Shown piece by piece: positions 12,242 through 23,706 of a stretch of DNA of 64,000 bases. The notes under the pieces were generated by a model that did no database searches, was not told the DNA's origin, and saw nothing but the letters and a program-made list of their open reading frames with translations. The position numbers and the translations under genes are program-made. The DNA is from Megalobrama amblycephala (lineage: Eukaryota; Chordata; Actinopteri; Cypriniformes; Xenocyprididae): NCBI RefSeq assembly GCF_018812025.1, contig NC_063054.1:8917582-8981581 (forward strand), given 5' to 3'. Position 1 is the stretch's first letter; the number at the start of each line of letters is the position of its first letter.

Positions 12242-12463
12242 GGCTTGAGATAATCTTCAGTTAAAAGGTAAGATTTCCTTTTTCTTGTCATAAGAGTCAA
12301 GCTTGCAGCATATGTTTAGACTGGTGTCTGTCTTTGCGTCATCATCTGTTGTCATGTGATATTTTTTCTCAATGATTAACCAGATTAACCTATTTATAAG
12401 CTGTGTGCATTTTCACATGACCATGTCTTTTCTTCAAATGATCATTCCATGTTTCCTATGCAG
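12242..12463 (+). promoter_or_regulatory. Candidate 5' UTR exon end and intron 1 of FMO-A
   Basis: A good donor (ttaaaag|gtaaga) lies at 12267/12268, and an acceptor (cctatgcag) ends at 12463, nine bases before the FMO-A ATG. FMO genes commonly have a non-coding first exon, so 12267 is the likely end of exon 1. The transcription start is not visible; 11783-12241 holds no recognised element. This is inference from splice signals alone. Confidence 0.5.
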
Positions 12464-12472
12464 ACTGACAGC

Positions 12473-15400
12473 ATGGCTAAGCGTGTGGCTGTGATTGGAG
12501 CAGGCAGCTCTGGGCTGACCGCCATCAAATGCTGTCTGGATGAAGGGCTGGAGCCAGTGTGTTTTGAGAGCAGTGATGGAATTGGAGGACTCTGGAGGTT
12601 TAAGGTTGAAATTAAACTCAATTTTAAACATTTAATGTCTGAAACAAAACAGCTTAACAATAAAGGTGAAGTGTGTCATTCTGTGCCATCTGTCATACCA
12701 CAAAAATGACTGATATAATGAAAATTGAAAATAATGATTTTAAGCACATGCTCTCATCTAAACAAAACAAGATCAGGTGCCATTAGGCCATGCCTCAATA
12801 ATTAAAATACTACCACTACCATTCAAAAGTTTGGGGTCGGTAACGTTTTTGAAAAAAGTCTCTTATGCTCACCAAGGCTGCATTTATTTAATTAAAAATA
12901 CAGAACAAATAGTAATATTATGAAAAAATGTATTACAAGAATTTTCTACTTATACATGTATATATTTTAAAATAATTTATTCCTGTGATGCAAAGCTGAA
13001 TTTTACGGAAGAGGATTAGGGCCAAGCAATAATAAAAAAATAAAACCAACCTCGTTAAATTTCGAGTAAAATGTTGAGAATAAACTCGTTAAATTACGAG
13101 AAAAAAACTTGTTACATTTAGAGAAAAAAGTCGAGATAAAATGTTGAGAATAAACTCGTTAAATTACGAGAAAAAACTCCTTAAATTTTGAGAAAAAAGT
13201 CGAGATAAAATGTTGAGAATAAACTTGTTGAGAATAAACTCGTTAAATTTCGAGAAAAAAGTCGAGATAAAATGTTGAGAATAAATTTGTTAAATTACAA
13301 GAAAAAAACGTTCAATTTCGAGAAAAAAGTCGAGATAAAATGTTGAGAATAAACTTGTTAAATTACGAGAAAAAAACTTGTTAAATTTTGAGAAAAAAGT
13401 CGAGATAAAATGTTGAGAATAAAGTCGTTAAATTACGAGAAAAAAACTTGTTAAATTTCGAGAAAAAAGTTGAGATAAAATGTTGAGAATAAAGTCGTTA
13501 AATTACGAGAAAAAAACTTGTTAAATTTCGAGAAAAAAGTTGAGATAAAATGTTGAGAATAAAGTCGTTAAATTACGAGAACAAATTAGTTAAATTATGA
13601 GAAAAATGTTAAATTTCAAGAAAAAAGTCGAGAAAATGTTGAGAATAAAGTCATTAAATTATGAGAAAAAAGTTGTTAAATTACGAGAACAATTTCGTTA
13701 AATTACGAATTTGTTCTCATAATTTAACGACTTTTTTCTCATAATTTAACGAATTTGTTCTCATAATCTAACGAGTTTTTTCTCGTAATTTAGCAAGTTT
13801 ATTCTCAACATTTGATCTCGACATTTTTCTTCAAATTTAACAAGTTTTTTCTCGTAATTTAACAACTTTAATCTCGAGATGGTTTTATTTTTTTTATTAT
13901 TGTTTGGCCCTAATCCTCTTCCGTAGTAAAAAGTAAATAGAGTTGTTCAGGTGTATAATTCACAATGTTACATACCTAATCACTTAACAGTTTGTTTTGA
14001 TATTACAAACTGTCATTTTCATAATATATTATTATTTTTTTGTTTTAAAACCAAGACAATTGCAGATATAGGCCTTTTATATTGACTTCAGGCAGTGAGG
14101 CAACCTTTTTGTTTACATTTAGATCCTTTAAATGAAATGAATACATGACTAGTTAGAAGCATACTCACTCTCAGGTTATCTTTTTAACAGTAAAGTTAGC
14201 AGTGCAGTCGCTGAAGATCTGAAGGTCATTATTAGCACCAAGACCTCATGGCGAAAGCTTTTTTCCATTTTTAATATTAACATTCTGTTAAATTCCAGGT
14301 GGTATCTCAACATATTAATGGTTCTCATGTCAGCATGAGTGTCAGACTGGCTTTTTGGTCACAAAATGAAAGGCTGCCAAACAGACATCGAACTGGCCTT
14401 CTTTCTGTTGGACTATTAAGTAATATTAGCTGGCTTGCTATGTCTTGTGTTGTTGCACTTGCTTAAAGACACAGTTCACCTCAAAATCAAAAATACACAT
14501 TTTTCCTCTTACATGTAGTGCTATTTATCCTTCTAGATTGTTTTGGTCTGAATTGCAGAGTTTTGGAGATATTTTTTGTATATGATGGGACTATAAAAAG
14601 CTTGGCTTGTGTTGCTCAAAGCGCCAAAAAAAATCCCTTTGAAAACCTCATCAGCAATGTCTCTTTCCAGAAATCATGACCTGGTTACTCAAGATAATCC
14701 ACAGATCATACTGTGAGCAGTTTCATGTAGGACCTATCGGTAGAAAGAAAATAGTTCCTACATGAAACTGCTCATAACAAATCTCTGGATGATTTGACAC
14801 TTGAAAATACATTAAAAATGAGGAAGACATCAACCTTACCTTGGACAATCAAGTGAAGCTTGGTTGGTAGCGTCACAGTCCCTTCAATGCCAGTGGCTGT
14901 GGCACAAGGCTGCAAAAATAGTATCAAAAGAATAAGAGTAGAATAAGACTGTTAATAAAATTCACCTGTGGTAGCACAGAGTCAAACAATTGCTCCTAGC
15001 TCCTAACGATTTATCTTAGATTAGGCAGTACACATTTTTCAGTTGACGAGGCAGACAATGGCTGCTCCGTATCACAGGGGAGAAAATTACGAAGCCCAGC
15101 TAATGTTACTAATTTAAGATGAATTTACTCTACCTTTGCCCTCATTTCTCTGGTTGATAATAACGGTCAAAATGCCTACACTAAGTTCACAGCATACTTT
15201 ACAACTTTATTCCCCATTTATTGGTCACCGCAGAAAAATGCTGTGGGGAGAACCAATAGCAGGGAAAGAGAGAAGGCTATTAGCAATAAGAAAGGCTAAA
15301 GTTAACAGATAATGACCACTTTTTTCAAAATGCGGCTCGAAAAACATTTCCGATGGTGTAGCTAATGTCTCATTTAGCTATGTTACTAACTTAATATGGT

Positions 15401-18400
15401 ACAATTAACACTTACTTAACATAGTAGATATTATTTTTAAATTAAACTATTACACACATCACCTTTAATCAAAAATTTCAAAGCTGGTTGAGGTTTGTTT
15501 GTTTTTTCTTATCAATCTGCTAATAAGTGATTAACCGTGTCCCCCTGTTCATTCACAGGAAAAACCTGAGGCAGAACGTTGCAGCATTTATCGTTCTCTC
15601 ATAGTGAACACCTCTAAAGAGATGATGTGCTTTAGTGATTTTCCTGTGCCGGATCATTACCCAAACTTCATGCATAACTCTCTGATCATGCAGTACTTCA
15701 AACTCTATGCTGAGCACTTCAATCTGCTCAAGCACATTCACTTTCAGGTAAATAACACCATGACATAACATCCGCTGAGAATTCACCAAGAAGGATGTTT
15801 CTGGATCAACATCAATATTGGCCCTGGATTAACATTTCTTTTTTTAACCAATGAGATTTTAGAGTTAGGAGTATTTGTTTGACAATGATGATCTAGGAAA
15901 TTTAGAAAATTATTTTCACATTATTCCAAGTGTGTGTATGTTCTTTTGGAGTGTTTGAATGAGAATTATTCCTTTTATAAAAGATCAGCTCTTTGTGGTT
16001 TTGTGTATTGCAGACCACAGTTCGCAGTGTGAGGCAGAGGCCTGATTTCTCTGATTCAGGTCAGTGGGAGGTGGTGACCGCAGACAAAGATGGACAAGAA
16101 GAGAAACATGTGTTTGACGGGGTGCTTGTGTGTGCAGGACACTACACACAACCCATCAAACCCCTCTCAGACTTCCCAGGTGATCTGATCATATGATAAA
16201 AGAATGTTAAAATGGCTTTACTGTGCAGAATTCAGCACTGTGTGTAATACTAATTCGCTGTATTGCTCTATGCATATGGCTCTATATGTATAGAAGCTTT
16301 AATATTGGGTAACACTTATTTCGAAGACATTCTACTGACTATAAGTAGCTTTGCAACTATGTCAACTAACTCTCATTAGAGTATTAGTAGACTGTCTGCT
16401 TAATATCTGCTAACATTTTACTTTGATGCTCCCCAACAGTCTACTAACTGTACATAAACTAATTCTACTAACCCGAACCCTACACCTTAACAGTCTACTA
16501 ACAATCTACGTATACTCTAATGAGAGTTAGTTGACATGTAGTTGCAAAGTTACTTATAGTTAGTATGTCTAAAGCGGACCATCGAAATAAGGTGTAACCA
16601 TATATGGTATAACGTTTACTGTAATTTTGTCTACTTCAGGTATTGATACATTCCCAGGGACAGTAATTCACAGTTGGGAATATAAGGACCCTGATCCTTA
16701 CTTTGGGAAGAGAGTTGTAATCGTTGGGATTGGGAATTCTGGTGGAGACATTGCCGTGGAGCTCAGCCGAGTGTGTGAGAAGGTGTCTAATGTGTTTTCC
16801 AAATTTATTTTTTACAGATATTTTTTAAGTTTTAAGTTTTAGAGTCTCAGGATGATCATAATCAGCATATAAATGGAGGGGGTGCATACCACCAATAAAC
16901 AAATTAGCAATTGAGTAACACGTGTTCCTTTTTTTTTGACCCAATTCACATTAAATAATAAATATTATTCCAATGTTCTGACAGCAAAAGGGGAAAAAAA
17001 ATATTTTTCAAAAGAGGAAAAATTAAGAGAGCGATGGATTACAGTAGAATCAAAAGGTATTCAACCAAACTGTAATGAATCCACAGGAGGCAAGTCTTGA
17101 CAAATCCAAGTGCAGTTTATTTAACATAAATACAAAAACAAAGACTTGACATGGCATGGCTTGGCAAAACTAGAACTAAAAAACTCACAAACAGTGGTTA
17201 CACGTGACAATAATTGACAAAGAACAATGGCAAACATGAGGGCTTAAATACACAGAGACTCATGACATAACAAGACACCTGAAAGCAATGATTAAACCAA
17301 TGAACCAATGAAAAATTAACACATGAGACCAAGGTGAGTCACATGACAATATACCAACCCCATAATTTTGACTGGTAATGTATATGTAAATAATGTACAA
17401 TAAAGTTTCTAGATTTCTATGACTGATTAAATCAATCTTCAAATTCTGTGAAAAGGGTCATGTCACAGTGTGGCTGTAATCAAGCGCACAATGAAGGAGT
17501 AAAAGACAAAAAAAAGACTTTAATTTTAAAACTTGGAAATACTCAGATAGGGGAAAACCAAAACTCAGTGACAATAAAACAGAACATACACGTTACAGGT
17601 CATAAGGCAGAAACACACCAAGCCGACGGTCAATTTTTCTTCGTTGGCCGACTAAGTTTTCTCAGTGTGTTCTGCACCGTCGGCTGAAGTTGGTCCTCGT
17701 CGGCTTTTTTTCGGCCGATTCGAAATGTTGAATCGGCGTCGGAGCTCATCGGGCCATCTGATAATTCTGATTGGCTGTTCAGCTACTGCCACCTGCTGGT
17801 ATGGAAAGGCATTTCATCTCACACAGGCGCAGAACTGACGTGCTACTTGGCCGTCGGCTGTTTAGTGTCGGTTTGGTGTGTCAGGCCAACTTTGGACACA
17901 GACGCTGCCGACATGAGCCAATCCCGCAGTCTGCTTTCGTCGCCGGCTTGGTGTGTTCTGGCCTATAGTCTTTACATTTAAACCATACCAATTCTGAATA
18001 TATATTACTTTCTTGGTTCTCATGAATATTCTGTATTTCAATTAGTTCAAATGCACTCTGGTCTATCCACTAATTCAGTCTTCCTTTCTCACCCTACTTT
18101 GGTCTCCCTATTCCTCACTTAGACGTTCCTGAGTACCCGTAAAGGGGCATGGGTCATAGGTCGCATGGTCGGTAAAGGGCTTCCTCTAGATATGACGATG
18201 GTTAGACGAGTTCGAGACCTGATTTACTGCCTCCTGCCTAGACCTCTGCTCAACTGGATTGGTGAGAGAAGCCTAAATCAGAGACATGACCATAAACTCT
18301 ATGGACTACAGCCTGAGCACAGGTGAAGTGCCAAAACTTTATCCTTGATGATTAAAGTAAAGCCCTGACAGATTATTTCAAAATTAACTCATCATTCACA

Positions 18401-21400
18401 GTGACTTTTGTCAATCTTTTGTGATTCCAGGATCCTTGACCAGCGTTCTGTTATCAACGATGACCTCCCAGGTCGCATTCTGGTAGGAGAACTGGTGATG
18501 AAACCAAATGTGCAGAAGTTCCAAGGCTCGACGCTTGTCTTTGATGATGGGACCGTTGAAGAGAAGATTGATGCAGTGATCTTATGCACAGGATATGATT
18601 ATAAATTTCCCTTCCTCCCCGCCACCCTAAACTCTGGTGCTGATGGAGATCTGAGACTCTACAAAAGAATCTTTCCTCCATCTCTCGAGCGTCCAACACT
18701 GGCCATCATGGGCCTGCTGCAGACCAGAGGGCCGATCATGCCAGCTGTAGAACTGCAGGCTCGCTGGGCCACCAGGGTCATCGCAGGTACAGAGCAAACA
18801 TGACAGGTCATGAAAATTTCTTTTGAGAGTTATAGGAGAAGCAAATATAAAATTTGTAATCATTAAAAGTAGGGTAGCGGAGCGGCTAGCAATAGCAAGC
18901 TAGCTTTGAAAGCATTACATCCCACCCTCCCTTCAGAGCGCTCTCCAAAGCCATGCCTCCTCCAAAACAAATGACACAGCCAGAGCAGATTAAGCAAAGC
19001 GTCAAAGGAGACAGAGTTAAATTACCTCATGTCTCAAAGCACATGACATTACAATAATGATGAATGTAACTTAGAGAGCTCTGACCACCTGACTGATGCA
19101 GATTCTAAGGACATGAACAGCTCAGAGTAGAATGTCACTAGCCTGGATGCCAGCCGAACTTAGCCCCGCCCACAACATTTTGAGGTCGGGGAGTTCGGTC
19201 TGGACTCGATCTCGAACAGAAACTGTTCGGACCAATCACATTGTCAGGGCGATGATTGACAGATTATCACCAGAAACGTAATCAGCCACGTCATCAAAGA
19301 GCGCTTGGGGAGTTTGATTGACAAGCGATCTAACCAATCAGAACGCCACATCCGCCATTTTGTCCGACAAAGCAGTCAGGAGTTAGAAGATTAACCTCGG
19401 TGGAGTTAAACTTGAAAAATTGTGCATATTGACGTCTTTCCGCGTTTGAAACAACATTCATTTTCATGTTCATTCATGTTTATTTGATGATCGGTTCACG
19501 AGCCTCTTGAGCTGAGGCGCTACAGCAATCTGTCACGGTCATGGTCACAACCCATTAAAGAGCCACAAAACGGTTTTTATTGTTTGAATTTTTTTAATAA
19601 CTACACAGTTTGAAAGCTGGGACTTTGTTTAATATCATAAGTAACCTGCTCTGTCTCGTCTGTCGATGTGTTGTCAGTTTCCTCTTTGCTCCGCGATGTA
19701 TTTTCCACTCTGTGTGGCGTGACAGCGCCACGGCTTGTCGGACAAAGCAACAGTAACTAAGGGGGGCGTGTCTTTGCGAAAGGTCAATTAGTTTACAACA
19801 ATGATGGCTGTTGAAGAACTGAGATGTGTAGATTCCGGCATCGCGTCCGTTATAGAAGATATCAACAGCGCATTAATTTTAAAAAAGGAACAGAGGACCG
19901 CGATCAAGGCATTTGTCGATGGGAAAGATGTCTTTGCCATCCTTCCTACGGGATTCGGCAAAAGTTTGATTTATCAGCTGGCCCCGATTGTCGCTAAGAA
20001 GAGTTCTGTTGACAACTATGCGTCGCTCAACATACGTCACTTACTCTGTAGCTCTGATTGGTTGTAGGTCTATCCAACTGAGGTCTTTCCTGGATCGGTT
20101 GAAATACGCCCCCATAATCAAAGCCCAATGGAGCAGTATCAGACTCATATTCGAACTAGAATTGAGTATGACCACGTCAGGCTAGAATGTCACAGGTTGC
20201 CATCTCTAAATTATGGTTACGACATGGCGTGAACGCAGCATAAGATCATTGTTTTGATTCAGGAGAAATTGTAAAAGACAGCTGCCGTTTGTTTGTGGCA
20301 CTCAATGACTTTCTGTCTCCAACTCTGCATAACCTCATTGAACGCGCAGATGACGTGTGACGTCTGTGTGAGCGGTGTGCACAGAGGTATGGAAATACAT
20401 GCACTGACAGACATTCTGACTTAATGCACTGATTGGACAAACATTTTTTGGTCCTGAGACTTCCACAGACGAAATATGTACATATTTTAATATTTAGACC
20501 ACTATTATTGATATTGATAAATATTAATCAAAGATAACACAAGTAAACACAACATGCAGTTTTTAAATTAAGGTTTTTATTATGAAGGGAAAACAAAATC
20601 CAAACCCACATGGCCCTGTGTGAAAAAGTGCCTAATAACGGGTTGGGCCACCCTTAGCAGCAACAACTGCAATCAAGCGTTTGCGATAATTTGCAATGAG
20701 TCTGTTACAGCGCTGTGGAGGTATTTTGGCCCACTCGTCTTTGCACAATTGTTGTAATTCAGCCACATTGGAGGGTTTTCAAGCATGAACCACCTTTTTA
20801 AGGTCATGCCACAGCATCTCAATAGGATTGAGGTCAGGACTTTGACCAGGCCACTCCAAAGTCTTCATTTTGTTTTTCTTCAGCCATTCAGAGACTTGCT
20901 GGTGTGTTTTGGGTCAATGTCCTGCTGCAGAACCCAAGTTCTCTTCAGCTTGAGGTCACAAACAGATGGCCGGACATTGTCCTTCAGGATTTTTTGGTAG
21001 ACAGCAGAATTCATGGTTCCATTTATCATAGCAAGTCTTCCAGGTCCTGAAGCAGCAAAACAGCCTCAGACCATCACACTACCACCACATTTTACTGTTT
21101 TACTTTTACGCCAGACATAATGGAACACACACCTTCCAAAAGTTCAACTTTTGTCTCGTCAGTCCACAGAGTATTTTCCCAAAAGTCTTGGGGATCATCA
21201 AGATGTTTTCTAGCAAAACTGAGACGAGCAGCGGTTTTCGTCTTGGAACTCTGCCATGCAGGCCATTGTTGCCCAGTCTCTTTCTTATGGTGGAGTCATG
21301 AACATATATAGTATAGAGTACATATATATATTAGGGGTGTCGCAATATACCAGTATTGACGATAACCGTGATATTCAAAGCATGAAATATCGATATCGTG

Positions 21401-22874
21401 TTAATTTAGGGTTTCGTGATATTCCGGTATTGACGATAACCACAATATTTAAAATGAATATGACGCTTATGATATCATGTAAATACTCCAGCGCCAGTAC
21501 CTGGTTGAGCTCTCAGGTGGCGGTATTGCACCTTAATGCAGTATGGGAGTTTTTCGGCTCCTTAGACAGCCCAATCCGCAGGATTTGCCTAGCTACAGTC
21601 AGTGCGAAGGGTGGCAACACCACCAACCTTTTTACCCACCTCTGTGTCTATCACCCTGCAGATTACGTCATTTTACAGAGAGTAAGTTGTGATTATTTTA
21701 CTAGTCATGGAATGGGAAATGTTATATTAACCTGTTAACAGCATTTTCTTGTTCATATATTTAAATAAAGGGTGATTATTTTAATAATAGCCTGCCTCGT
21801 TTTCTTTACTCGTCTTATTCAGCGTGATGTAGTTATGCATACAGTTATATGCCCTCAAAATTCAAGATACATAGGTATGTTTTGCCCCGACGATTTTTTG
21901 TCATTATATCATATTATAAGATGTAGTTGTTTTACAATATCACACGAGCAAGAGTGCCGTTTTTCACAAATCAGCACAGATGCAATGTTCCTTAAACTTA
22001 TTGTTAAATGAACAATGTGAGTTACATTTTAGACACAGTATTGTTAATATTGTTTTTTTCCTTTATTTCACCAATGAAAATTTCAAAATGATGAACAGCA
22101 GAACAGAGCCCCTGTGCAACAGAGATGTTTTTGTTATTCTGACTGAATCCTCGTTTAGAACGAATGAATCCGAGCTTCGTTCCTGAATGAATCAGTCATT
22201 TGAACAAATCGGTTGACTCACTCACTCACTCACTCACTCACTCACTCATTAAAGCAGAACTAAGTAACTTTTTTACCTTCATAAATAGTTTTCTAAGTCC
22301 TTACGATGGTTAATTGACTTGTAGTGGTGTGTGTGAGGCGAGCACTAACCCCCTCTGGCACATCTACGCCAAAAAATAGCACTTGCAAGTTGAGCTGCGC
22401 CGACCCGACACAATCTCGCCTCATGTTCACGTTTACGCGAGAGTGACAAAATGCTTTACGGTAATTCAAAAACAATGTATATATTATGACTAAGACAATT
22501 TCGAAAATTACCCACCTCCATCGAGATTTCTTGTGCTGTATTTGCAAAACTACTGCGCTGGTGAGCGTTGTAGTCGTTGTAGTCCAGAGCTGCACTTGGA
22601 GTATTTACGACAGTGTGATTCACTGAAGGAACCTGTAGGGGGAGCTTCGCAAATCTGAGTTCCGCTTTAAGACAGTGACTTGCTGCCACCTACTGGCAGT
22701 TTAGTTTAGTTTCATATTTAAGGGACATTTTAATTAAAAAGTTAAAATTAGAAAAAAAAGCCATATTTAAATATTGAATTAAATTTATGTAGACAAATTG
22801 TAAATGCTGTGTAAATATATTAATGCCACTTCTCATTCTGTGTCACCTCTGTATTGCAAAGATGGATTTTTTTT

Positions 22875-22949
<75 letters not shown>

Positions 22950-23706
22950 GCTCATCCTTAGTTCATGTTAGTTAATACAACTAATAAACTAATGGGACCT
23001 TATTGTTAAGTGTTACCAATAAATCTGTATATAAAATGTAAAAAAATTATGAAAGCATGGTAAACACATTTCCAAGACAGTTTTAATGTGACTTTCATAT
23101 ATGATTTAATTATTTATAAATGATTATGGTTTGAAAACTTTTTGCATTTATTAATTCTCCTTCTGTTCTTCAAGGACTAAACCATCTTCCTCCAGCTGAT
23201 AAAATGAATAAAATAATTGAGAAGGACATAAAGGCAAATTTAAAGAGGTAATTATTTATTTACCTTGATGGTAATTCCAAACAGAGTTTGGTTTGACAGT
23301 TAATCAATACCCATTTTGAACTCTGCTATCTCTCTACAGTTACCTCTGTCCTAAGCTGGCTGCTCTTCAAGTGGACTATATCCCTTACCTAGACACAATA
23401 GCAAAGGAAGTTGGTGTCTGTCCCAACATTGCCTGGCTGCTCCTGAGGGACCCTGCTGTGGGACTGAGGGTTTTCTTCGGCCCCTGTACTCCCTACCAGT
23501 TTCGGCTAAGCGGACCAGGGCACTGGAGAGGTGCCCGTCAGGCTATTCTTACCCAATGGGAGCGTGTGGCCAAACCCATGAAGACACGGCCCATTCCAGA
23601 ACCTTCATCCTTCAGTTTGTTCTTTTGGCTGGGCCTGTCAGGAGGGGCTGCTGTGATTTTAGCCATTATGGCAATGCAAAAGAATTTCAATTCAATTTTT
23701 GAGTAG
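12473..23706 (+). CDS. fmo5: FMO-A: flavin-containing monooxygenase (FMO5-like), 8 coding exons, intact
   Basis: FAD- and NADPH-dependent oxygenase of the ER membrane. Coding exons: 12473-12604, 15559-15747, 16014-16179, 16640-16782, 18123-18322, 18431-18786, 23175-23247, 23340-23706. They sum to 1626 bp, giving 541 aa plus a TAG stop. Motifs: FAD site GAGSSG at residues 9-14, EGLEPVCFE after it, FMO signature [11 protein letters not shown] at 167-177, NADPH site GIGNSG at 192-197, CTGY at 329-332, and a hydrophobic C-terminal anchor at about 511-531. The start is the ATG nine bases after the acceptor; an in-frame upstream ATG at 12449 lies in the intron. The exon-2 donor is weak (AAG|GTTGAA). 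Intron 2 (3 kb) and intron 7 (4.4 kb) are swollen by transposons. This is the most diverged FMO here. FMO5 is the best family call; the exact orthologue is uncertain. Confidence 0.92.
12817..13003 (+). repeat. Fish interspersed repeat, ccattcaaaagtttggggtc start
   Basis: It begins accattcaaaagtttggggt, followed by ctcaccaaggctgcattta and cctgtgatgcaaagctgaa. This text is ubiquitous in fish and other vertebrate introns. It is cut on its right by the foldback element at 13006. It lies in FMO-A intron 2. Confidence 0.6.
13006..13923. mobile_element. Foldback transposon with internal ~70-bp tandem array
   Basis: The ends are cggaagaggattagggcca and its complement tggccctaatcctcttccg, with TA outside each (13004-13005, 13924-13925). 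The left two thirds is a tandem array of a unit of about 70 bp built on gagaaaaaagtcgagataaa, atgttgagaataaac and ttaaattacgagaaaaaac. Counting the atgttgagaa landmark gives spacings of 69, 62, 68, 70, 70 and 70. From 13705 the same text returns in inverted orientation up to the right end. It has no ORF and lies in FMO-A intron 2. TA flanks suggest Tc1/mariner mobilisation. Confidence 0.8.
14464..15400. repeat. Repeat-like stretch with an 18-bp perfect hairpin
   Basis: Arms gagcagtttcatgtagga (14715-14732) and tcctacatgaaactgctc (14756-14773) are exact complements around a 23-bp loop. The surrounding text (cacagttcacctcaaaatc start) resembles a fish MITE, but I could not find a matching right terminus. 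It is within FMO-A intron 2. No coding sequence is seen between 13930 and 15558. Confidence 0.45.
16308..16599. mobile_element. MITE in FMO-A intron 4
   Basis: The left end is GGTAACACTTATTTCGA and the right end TCGAAATAAGGTGTAACC, imperfect inverted termini. The interior contains mirrored text (ctcattagagtattag / ctctaatgagagttag). A shortened copy lies at about 32880-33045, directly before the stray A-type exon 5. That shows the stray exon was copied together with intron 4. Confidence 0.7.
16860..17600. other. FMO-A intron 5, unit-shared segment and repeat text
   Basis: The stretch 16846-17060 (agcatataaatggaggggg, then aataaacaaattag, then gttctgacagcaaaag) reappears at 33290-33500 and in pieces at 58205-58320 and 59215-59300. 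It marks A-type intron 5 in all three units. After 17080 the text (tccacaggaggcaagtcttg, then gggcttaaatacacagagac) looks like an old repeat, but I cannot name it. Confidence 0.55.
17605..17964. mobile_element. GC-richer MITE in FMO-A intron 5
   Basis: The left terminus aggcagaaacacaccaagcc is mirrored by ggcttggtgtgttctggcct at the right. Internal short repeats of the gccgacgg / ccgtcggc type occur. It is non-coding; the ORF at 17771-17968 is a chance frame through it. Confidence 0.65.
18787..19138. other. Start of FMO-A intron 7, no feature besides repeat-like text
   Basis: After the donor at 18787, a gagcggctagcaatagcaagc block and a cctcccttcagagcgctctc block suggest an older repeat, into which the helicase-bearing element at 19139 inserted. 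It continues at 20185 on the far side. No coding sequence is seen. Confidence 0.4.
19139..20184 (+). mobile_element. DNA transposon fragment carrying a RecQ-like helicase start, 9-bp TSD
   Basis: The ends are tagcctg and caggcta, flanked by an exact 9-bp duplication gaatgtcac (19130-19138 and 20185-20193). It is 1046 bp long and lies in FMO-A intron 7. Only about seven terminal bases are inverted repeats. It carries the 5' part of a helicase-like ORF (19801-20067). A 9-bp duplication fits Mutator-like or Merlin-type integration, but no transposase is present, so the superfamily is open. Confidence 0.7.
19801..20067 (+). pseudogene. RecQ-like superfamily 2 helicase, N-terminal fragment inside a transposon
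   Basis: The 88-residue frame contains [20 protein letters not shown], followed by [13 protein letters not shown]. These are the Q-like region and Walker A (motif I) of RecQ/DEAD-type helicases. The frame ends soon after motif I, and no DExH box or later motifs follow before the element's right end at 20184. It is therefore a truncated passenger, not a host helicase gene. Comparable fragments are, in my knowledge, repetitive in fish genomes. Confidence 0.65.
20560..21305 (-). pseudogene. Tc1-like transposon remnant (antisense)
   Basis: The plus-strand text is the antisense of a Tc1-like transposase: gtcatgccacagcatctcaa, tgaccaggccactccaaag, gtctcgtcagtccacagagt and ggaactctgccatgcagg are conserved landmarks of that family. 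Small deletions and stops break the frame. The left end (ttattatgaagggaaaac) is near the terminus. The right side is lost at about 21305, where another repeat starts. It is in FMO-A intron 7. Confidence 0.7.
21332..21740 (+). pseudogene. hAT element fragment with BED-type zinc finger
   Basis: It starts with the ttaggggtgtcgcaatatac text typical of fish hAT ends. Within the frame 21256-21738, residues [20 protein letters not shown], then LCVYHPADY, match the second half of a ZBED/BED finger ([17 protein letters not shown]). The first Cys pair is degraded and no DDE or dimerisation domain follows, so only the 5' end of the element is left. It is in FMO-A intron 7. Confidence 0.6.
22212..22249. 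repeat. (ACTC)n microsatellite
   Basis: About eight uninterrupted copies of the four-base unit actc directly precede the TTAA element at 22253. Confidence 0.9.
22253..22666. mobile_element. MITE with TTAA flanks in FMO-A intron 7
   Basis: The left end is AGCAGAACTAAGTAAC, and the right side ends GAGTTCCGCT. TTAA is found at 22249-22252 and 22667-22670. The minus-strand ORFs inside (22293-22689) have no recognisable domain. Confidence 0.6.
22876..22946. repeat. (GT)n-(AT)n microsatellite
   Basis: A short gt run passes into a run of about 30 at repeats, in FMO-A intron 7 just before exon 8. Confidence 0.9.

Noticed and set aside
12449..12472. Upstream in-frame ATG at 12449 as the FMO-A start
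   Set aside because: It precedes the acceptor at 12463, so it is intronic; the family N-terminus begins with MAKRVAVIG at 12473. The same holds for the ATGs at 26765, 46579 and 62422, which fall in the 5' leader but lack family similarity.
13070..13700. Regular ~70-bp repeats that might suggest a CRISPR array
   Set aside because: The units are adjacent without unique spacers, lie in a vertebrate intron, and sit inside inverted transposon ends.
19801..20067. A host RecQ helicase gene
   Set aside because: Only motif I is present, the frame stops within the transposon, and the whole block is flanked by a 9-bp duplication inside FMO-A intron 7.
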